A stretch of DNA of 64,000 bases. It comes from Marchantia polymorpha subsp. ruderalis (Eukaryota; Streptophyta; Marchantiopsida; Marchantiales; Marchantiaceae). Location of the stretch: contig AP031358.1 in NCBI GenBank assembly GCA_037833965.1, positions 21,336,001 through 21,400,000 of the forward strand. Reading direction: 5' to 3'. The notes under the pieces are model-generated. The model saw nothing but the letters and a program-made list of their open reading frames with translations, had not been told where the DNA came from and searched no databases. The position numbers and the translations under genes were made by a program. Shown piece after piece: positions 58,601 to 64,000 of this stretch. The number at the start of each line of letters is the position of its first letter. The first letter of the stretch is position 1.

Positions 58601-61436
58601 ACCAAAACAATTTGAAAAAACTCCAGCTTATTTCAAGAAACAAAAGTATCCCTGGACTCCAAACCTTGACCACAGTGGTTGGTACACCACTTTTACGGAT
58701 TGAATGGGGAAAGCACTACAAGCACAACACGCAGGCTAAAACCCAAATGATTCGAATAATGAAGATACAAAAGGCTGATGTGAGGAGAAGGAAGTCTTTG
58801 AAGATGAACTCACGATGATCTGAGCTTGCTTCTGCCTTAGTTCCGGTATAATAGAAATCATGTTGTTTGCAGTCAATTTACGTGAAGTCACACAGTGGAT
58901 TCGTGGAACCTGCAGCACGAAATTGAGCTCCATATTCAGATCAAAAGCTGTAACGTGTTGACAGAAAAAGTTCCAATTGTAACTTACGTCACACTGTAGG
59001 CAGTTTACTGTTGCTTGCATACAAAGCTAGTCGCGAAGGAGGCTTTCACCTGGCTTTGAGGAAGACGCGAACAAAGATCAGCCTCCATAAACGGGTCCGA
59101 ATCAGCCTCAGAATTAGAAAAGCTGTTGGCGGAGAGCTCTGGATCGAAGGTAAATATCCCTATGAACTCGATCACATCATTCAGCATAATGTCCGAGTCC
59201 GCGTTGTCATAAACCTGCATCCGAATTCCATCACGTCAGCTGGAAACCTCTTATTATATTCAGAAAGCCACATACCAACTTTACTGTTCTAGAATCTTAG
59301 TGCCTTAGTAAAAACTCTAGAATTTATGCAGAAGACTAGTGACAGCGATAACCAACTGGTGCAGAAATCTCATTAAGCCTTACAGCCTGCTGGCCATTGT
59401 TTGAGACGAAACTTTATAAGGTTGTAGCACCGCATGTTCGCAAATTCTCATGGATATGTAAGGTGGACAGTTGCTGGATATGCTCAGTAAGGCAGCTGCC
59501 AGACATCGGTGTGAGGCGTCTACTCAGCTGGGAAAAGACTCACAATCTTCAGGGGAATGCAGCAAGCACGTATAGTACCTGTCCTTTACATTCCAGCTAC
59601 TGACCTGAGAGGAAAACATACCTTCACAATGCATGGTCGGAGTGGAATCGGTCCAAAGGAGGTCTCCCCCAGAGGAAAATTCATATTCAAACCAGATGTT
59701 CTGTCATCGCTCCAGCTTGTTGTACACTCCTCTCTCTGCAAGTCCACCGAACAATGAGATCACAACAAAGAGACAACTCGGGCTCCGACTTTGTTGTTGT
59801 GCCGTCGGGTTCTATCTGAAGTTGTTTCTATCGGTTTCTAGTCGTTCTCTACAGATGACGACACAACCCGATGGTTCTGTCGTCATCTGTAGAGAAAGAC
59901 GGTAAAGAAGGCAAAATTATGCCACAGCTAACAATGCTGACAGTATCTATGATAAGTACACAAGCAAAGTATGTCACGTGTACAAGCCGAGCGCAAAAAA
60001 CTCACCCGACGTTTCACGTCAGAAGACTCGACGATAGAAGAAGAATCCATCTCCACATCCTGAAGGATATTCAGATCTTCTTTAGCAGCAGAAGACGAAA
60101 CGCAGTTTCTCATTTGACATCATAAACGGCCCAGCGTACAGTCTACTACTTGTGGCGATAAGAACTTCAACTACTAAGCGAAATGTTCGCTTGACAATTA
60201 GTAAAGGGCCCACATAAGCTGAACTAAGTTTCGACACATGATTTTCGAGAGCTCAGACAATGACCAGGGTACAAATTAAAAAATAAAAAGGAGAATACAG
60301 AATGCATTATCCTCAAGAAGTGAAGTGGTAATAATATCATACAGGGCTAGAGCTCGAATCTCCTTCGTCGCGTTGTCTCTTTTCTGCTTGACTGGTCAGG
60401 CTACTCGACCTCCTTGACTGGGTGCTAGGGTGATCCCACTTTGTACACGCGAAAGCGTCTTTAACCCAATGATTTTCGCCTGGAACCTGAAATGCGTGCC
60501 ATCGAAACATTCTCCCCATGATGAGCCGGGTGGATTCGACTAGTAGTCGAGAAAACAGCTGCAAACTTCCGAGTAATTATCGAAAAGAAGGATTATGGAG
60601 CAACTGCGCAAGGATAGGAGTGGTCACCGGAACACAGTACAGTATACGTCGCTCCCATAGCTCCACACTGTCCCTCCCAGGCGTGCAGAAATCTGGGCTA
60701 ACACTATCGGTGTACTTAGTAGTGCGTATGCTTTCACCGTTCTGCAGACAACAGACATCACAAGGCATGGAAAGCTCAGAAGGACTATCACATTCGACAA
60801 TAACGGAGCATATAATCGGCGTCCGACGCATGACATTTTCGGTGTCACAATGCATTTCATGCTTTACCTTGTAGCAACCGATGAAGAACTCATTCTCCAA
60901 CATGTCCTGGACCTGCAACGGAGGCAGCGCAAGAGAATTAATGTAAAGCTTTGGCATAGGATAATAGAAAGCCACGAGTGCGCCGGAGGGGTAGCTAAGA
61001 TGCCATGAAATCCTCTCACCTTCATCAAATTATTTTCAGTCATAAATTTCGAAAGTGGCAAAATTCAAATTTCATTCGAGTTGATTGTACATACCATTCC
61101 CCTGAAGCGCACTAGAGTGTTGGAAGGTATGGCGCTGAGTGGAGTCGAATTGATTTCAGGAACCTAATGAGAAGTGAACGGGCGAGTCAGCATTATTTTA
61201 AGCGCCAAACCAATAGCAGCGAGTGGTCGACGATCACAAATGCTGGCAGAAAACTAAATTCGCACCTGAGAGTAGACTCCGTCCTGCTGCAGGAACTTCT
61301 CGAAGAAATCTTTGACACCCCAATCCCATCGTGCGAGTTCACTCACGCGAGAAACTTTGGAGCTCGCGCCGTTGAAGAGAGTCTCGACGGCGCCGAGGGG
61401 ATCTCGCAGACAGTCCAACGAAATCTCTTTGCCCAT
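55695..61436 (-). CDS. ETG1: ETG1 / MCM-binding protein (MCMBP) homolog, 15 exons
   Basis: Exons: 61436-61266, 61163-61095, 60912-60868, 60741-60628, 60486-60343, 60059-60006, 59735-59622, 59214-59050, 58909-58814, 58517-58404, 58271-58069, 57584-57449, 57313-57080, 56827-56760, 55812-55695. All introns are GT-AG and the joined frame is 614 residues ending at TAA. The homology runs the full length: DPLGAVETLF (12-21), NTLVRFRGMVQDMLENEFF (72-90), LWERRILYCVPVPGENHWVK (124-142, split by an intron), CIVKVYDNADSDIMLNDVIEF (234-253), VPRIHCV (293-299), KGDSLAAEYLLLHLLS (346-361), RKDYDQNRLATGVLQL (423-438), TTGVENLSTL (460-469), NFLPTDICV (505-513) and LLTLSHGESQLKIEHWKKVLEMEKLR (583-608). MCMBP/ETG1 binds MCM3-7, helps unload MCM complexes from replicated chromatin and, in Arabidopsis, supports sister-chromatid cohesion. 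Nuclear location is inferred. The start ATG directly precedes the conserved N-terminus. The exon 6-7 region (182-232) is poorly conserved and least certain. Confidence 0.95.
59845..59896. repeat. Perfect inverted repeat in an ETG1 intron, 19-base arms, 14-base loop
   Basis: Arm 59845-59863 is the exact reverse complement of 59878-59896; the loop can pair further (AACC with GGTT). It lies in the intron between exons 6 and 7. Both strands carry TTCTCTACAG before ATGACG, which resembles a 3' splice site. Confidence 0.9.
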
Positions 61437-61865
61437 TTTCACCGAGCGAAAAAAACCACCAGCAGCTCAACCAGCAGCAACGCCTCGAGCTCCCGTCCCT
61501 ATCCCGAGCTCAGACAGTCCACGCTCCGCTCTCGGCCCAACTCCTACGACGCCATCGCCTCGCGTAGCCACCTCAATTCGCAGCCGCAGCCACTGTCGCA
61601 AGATTCTACGGACTCTGCGGTCGCGGAATCATTCAGAACACCTCCGACGAGATCGAGGAGGGAGGAGGAGATCAGAAAAGATCAGAAGATTGCGCAGCTC
61701 GCAGTCGATCTGAAGAAGGGCGTCACCCGATCTCGAGAGACGACGAGCTCCGCGGCATTGGGGGGCAGAGGGGACGGAGTGGGAGCTGGCCCTCCGCGGG
61801 GATAGTGCGCGCCTTTGAGTCGATCCCATCCGCTGCTGAAGGTGGAAGACGAACTCGCGGGAGAT

Positions 61866-61879
61866 CTTTCCCGCCAAAA
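61866..61879 (-). promoter_or_regulatory. E2F binding site upstream of ETG1
   Basis: Minus strand reads TTTTGGCGGGAAAG, which contains the E2F consensus TTTSSCGC in reverse as TTTCCCGCC on the plus strand. It is about 430 bases upstream of the ETG1 start codon. Arabidopsis ETG1 was named as an E2F target gene, so the site fits S-phase control. The distance to the transcription start is unknown. Confidence 0.75.
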
Positions 61880-62610
61880 CCAGCCAACCGTATCGGTTCC
61901 ATTTCTCGCCTGAATCTTCTGACAGTGTCCGGATTCCCCTGATACGCGCGTACGGCTTTGCATACTTGTTTTGACTGCCTGTTCGAACGGGATTCGTACT
62001 GTATTCGAACGGGTCGGTATTGTACTCGTAGTTTTATCGTATTCTCCTACATGGATACTACATTCTCCCTGATGTGAAATCTTCGCTTACCAGAAGTCAA
62101 CCGTATAAGTATTGTTGAGTTTTGTATGTGCATATACTTCTCCATCGGAGGCTATATATTATTGCTAAAAATTCCAGAAGAGTTTGAGAAAATGAATACT
62201 TGGAACCTACTTCGTTAAGTTGGACAGCTCACTTGGATACAGGAAAAATAGCAGATTATCACTTGCCCTCCACATCATTTATGTCATTGTCAATTAGTAT
62301 ACCACGTGTGAAAACAACCCAACGCTGATGGATGTAACTACTCCAAATTTTGAATATGAGAGAAACTTCATGTTCACATGTAATCTCACTCGTGTAGTTA
62401 TAGCAGTATCAACTATAATCAATAGGAGAGTTGGTAATTTGATTTGGCATGCAAAAACTAACTTGTATGTGAATCATGATAAGATGGATTGGGTAAGTAT
62501 TCAATTAGATGCAATAACATGAAAGAATGATCTCCCTTGCAATATACCTTGGCATGAGTTTTATGTTGGAATCATCACCAATTGGAATTTTCTTCCTTGC
62601 AGGTACTATA

Positions 62611-62690
62611 AAGTAAGAAGAAGATGAACTAGTCAAGCAGAGTCCCCCTATTGGTTGACTCTGATTGCCTAGTTCATCTTCTTCTTACTT
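62611..62690. repeat. Long near-perfect hairpin, 34-base arms, 12-base loop
   Basis: 62611-62644 pairs with 62657-62690 with two mismatches in 34; the outer 22 bases pair perfectly. The size and short loop are compatible with a small-RNA precursor or foldback element. It sits just upstream of copia-like coding remnants. Confidence 0.9.
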
Positions 62691-62699
62691 GATCATTAT

Positions 62700-64000
62700 A
62701 TCACTAATGATATGTCACAATAAGTAGTATTTGTGCATCAAGAAAGTGAGGTCCAAGAGTTTGTTATCGTTGATGAGCATATTTCAATAAATTCACACGA
62801 TATAGATTAACCGAAAAGGTCTACTATGAGATCGCATCGTGCTAATAAAGCTCCTGAAAGGTTTGGTGTATGGACAAATTCATCCATTCTTGAAGATGGT
62901 GACTTTGATGTCGAAGATGAGGATCGTATGGCATTGATTTTGGAAAAAGTTGAACCTTCTTCATACAAGGAAGTTCAAGCTTTGTTCAAAAAGCTTGAGT
63001 GGAATGTTGCTATGGAGCGAGAGATGCAATCCCTGATTGACAATAAGATATGGAAAGCTGGTTGAGCTTCATACAGATCAGATGCTGATTGATTCCAAGT
63101 TGATGTACAAGCTGAAGTATTTTCCAACAGGAGACGAGGCGAGAATATTCAAAGCTAGGTTGGTGGCTAGAGGTTTTACACAAGAGAAGAATGTGGACTA
63201 CAACAAAGTTTTTCACTTGTAGCTAAGTATGCTACAATTCGTCCGGTATGTGCATTGGAAGCGATATTTGGTCTTGTTATGGATTAGATAGATGTGGTTA
63301 TAACCAATCTCTATGGATATTTAGAGTAGAAAATCTACATGAGAGAAATTGCTGGCTTTGAGGTCAAAGGCGAAGAGAAGTGTTGTAGATTGTTGAAATC
63401 ATTGTATGAACTTAAGCAAGATCCTAGACTGTGAAACACGCAATTTGATGAATTCATGAAGACACAAAGTTTTTTACAGAGCTTGTATGATCCTTGTGTA
63501 TGCTTGAAGAAGGTGAATGATGAGACGTGCAATATCATCATTCTAGTACTCTACGTTGACGACAAGCTTATCTTGGCGTAAAACCAATCCGATGTTGTTG
63601 AATGCAAGAATAAAGTTGAAGTCAGCATTTAAGATGAACGATATGGTGGAGTTTAAGAAATATTAGGCATGGAGATTCATAGGAATCTTGAATAGAAGAG
63701 GTTATGGTTGAATCAAGGCAAGTAGGTTTGTCGTAAACTTCACATGTTCAACATGATCGATTCCAAAGTATGGATTCCTTTGGCAGCAAATTTCAAACTC
63801 TTTACAACTCAATGTCCTATCGATGCTGAGGAGAAAGAAAAAATGTCATGTATCCCTATGATCAAGCCGTAAATAGCCTCATGTATCTGGAGGTGTGTAT
63901 AAAGCCAAACATTGCTTTTGCGATGGACAATGTGAGCAATTACATGTTTAGTCCAAGGAAAGTTCATTGGAAAGTAGTGAATTGGATTATGAGACATTTG
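62700..64000 (+). mobile_element. Decayed Ty1/copia retrotransposon, integrase tail and reverse transcriptase remnants
   Basis: Reading across frames gives the copia pol order: basic APERFGVW segment and EPSSYKEVQALF (about 62850-62990), then MEREMQSLIDNKIW (to about 63051), a frameshift, LVELHTDQ and YKLKYFPTGDEARIFKARLVARGFTQ (63060-63185), IRPVCALEAIFGLV, LLKSLYELKQDPRL (about 63392-63430), the catalytic YVDDKLIL (about 63551-63575), then LGMEIHRNLE and later pieces to the right edge. In intact elements these are WELVELP, YKARLVARGFTQ, YGLKQAPR and YVDD. At least one frameshift and many in-frame stops (for example after FGLVMD and at CRTL-like positions past 63,430) show it is dead. No LTR is visible within the window; the element continues past 64,000. 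Confidence 0.88.

Larger units (their letters stand above)
61437..62699. other. ETG1 leader/promoter and spacer to the copia relic
   Basis: From 61437 to about 61,960 the DNA is GC-rich and is the likely ETG1 5' UTR and promoter, including the E2F site. The plus-strand frame across it (61167-61805) is antisense to ETG1 exon 1 and starts inside an ETG1 intron, so I treat it as a shadow. Beyond about 62,000 the sequence is AT-rich, with a long hairpin at 62611-62690 just before the retroelement homology. Confidence 0.6.

Noticed and set aside
61167..61805. 212-codon plus-strand frame at the ETG1 5' end
   Set aside because: It overlaps ETG1 exon 1 in antisense and the GC-rich leader; the C-terminal part is Ser/Arg/Pro low complexity with no domain.
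1..64000. CRISPR arrays, bacterial operons, rRNA genes
   Set aside because: No spaced direct-repeat arrays, no operon-like gene packing and no rRNA signature; the window is eukaryotic nuclear DNA.

Overview
The window is nuclear DNA of a land plant. It contains a chloroplast-type NhaD Na+/H+ antiporter, a plastid-targeted alpha/beta hydrolase, a plant-specific AGC VIII kinase (DFD instead of DFG, long activation-segment insert), a peroxisomal PTS2 receptor and a plant-type ETG1/MCMBP gene. All introns I could place are GT-AG, and most are about 80 to 350 bases. Genes are sparse and separated by long repeat-bearing gaps. This fits a bryophyte (liverwort or moss) better than a seed plant, but the taxon is an inference from overall texture, not from a diagnostic marker.

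Layout, left to right: the last three exons of an NhaD antiporter (133-1424, +, 5' part outside the window); a repeat-rich spacer; intronless PEX7 (5317-6264, +); a 4.4-kb gap; an intronless plastid alpha/beta hydrolase with an altered nucleophile elbow (10671-11855, +); a 9.6-kb gap with no gene I can defend; a two-exon D6PK-type AGC kinase (24737-21486, -) with a GC- and CT-rich upstream region to about 27.5 kb; about 28 kb without a recognisable gene, including a strikingly AT-rich block (about 38.9-43.3 kb) followed by a GC-richer island (about 43.3-44.5 kb); a 15-exon ETG1/MCMBP gene (61436-55695, -), which I reconstructed exon by exon into a continuous 614-residue protein; and a decayed Ty1/copia pol fragment running off the right edge (about 62.7-64.0 kb).

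The genes do not form a pathway: they cover plastid ion exchange, peroxisomal import, plastid hydrolase-fold function, polar membrane signalling and replisome/cohesion control. The most informative regulatory signal is a perfect E2F consensus about 430 bases upstream of the ETG1 start codon, in a gene whose Arabidopsis relative is named as an E2F target. The most unusual structural feature is a set of perfect or near-perfect inverted repeats with very short loops scattered through the window. The most extreme is a 39-base-arm palindrome with a one-base spacer at 29613-29691, immediately followed by a second such palindrome.
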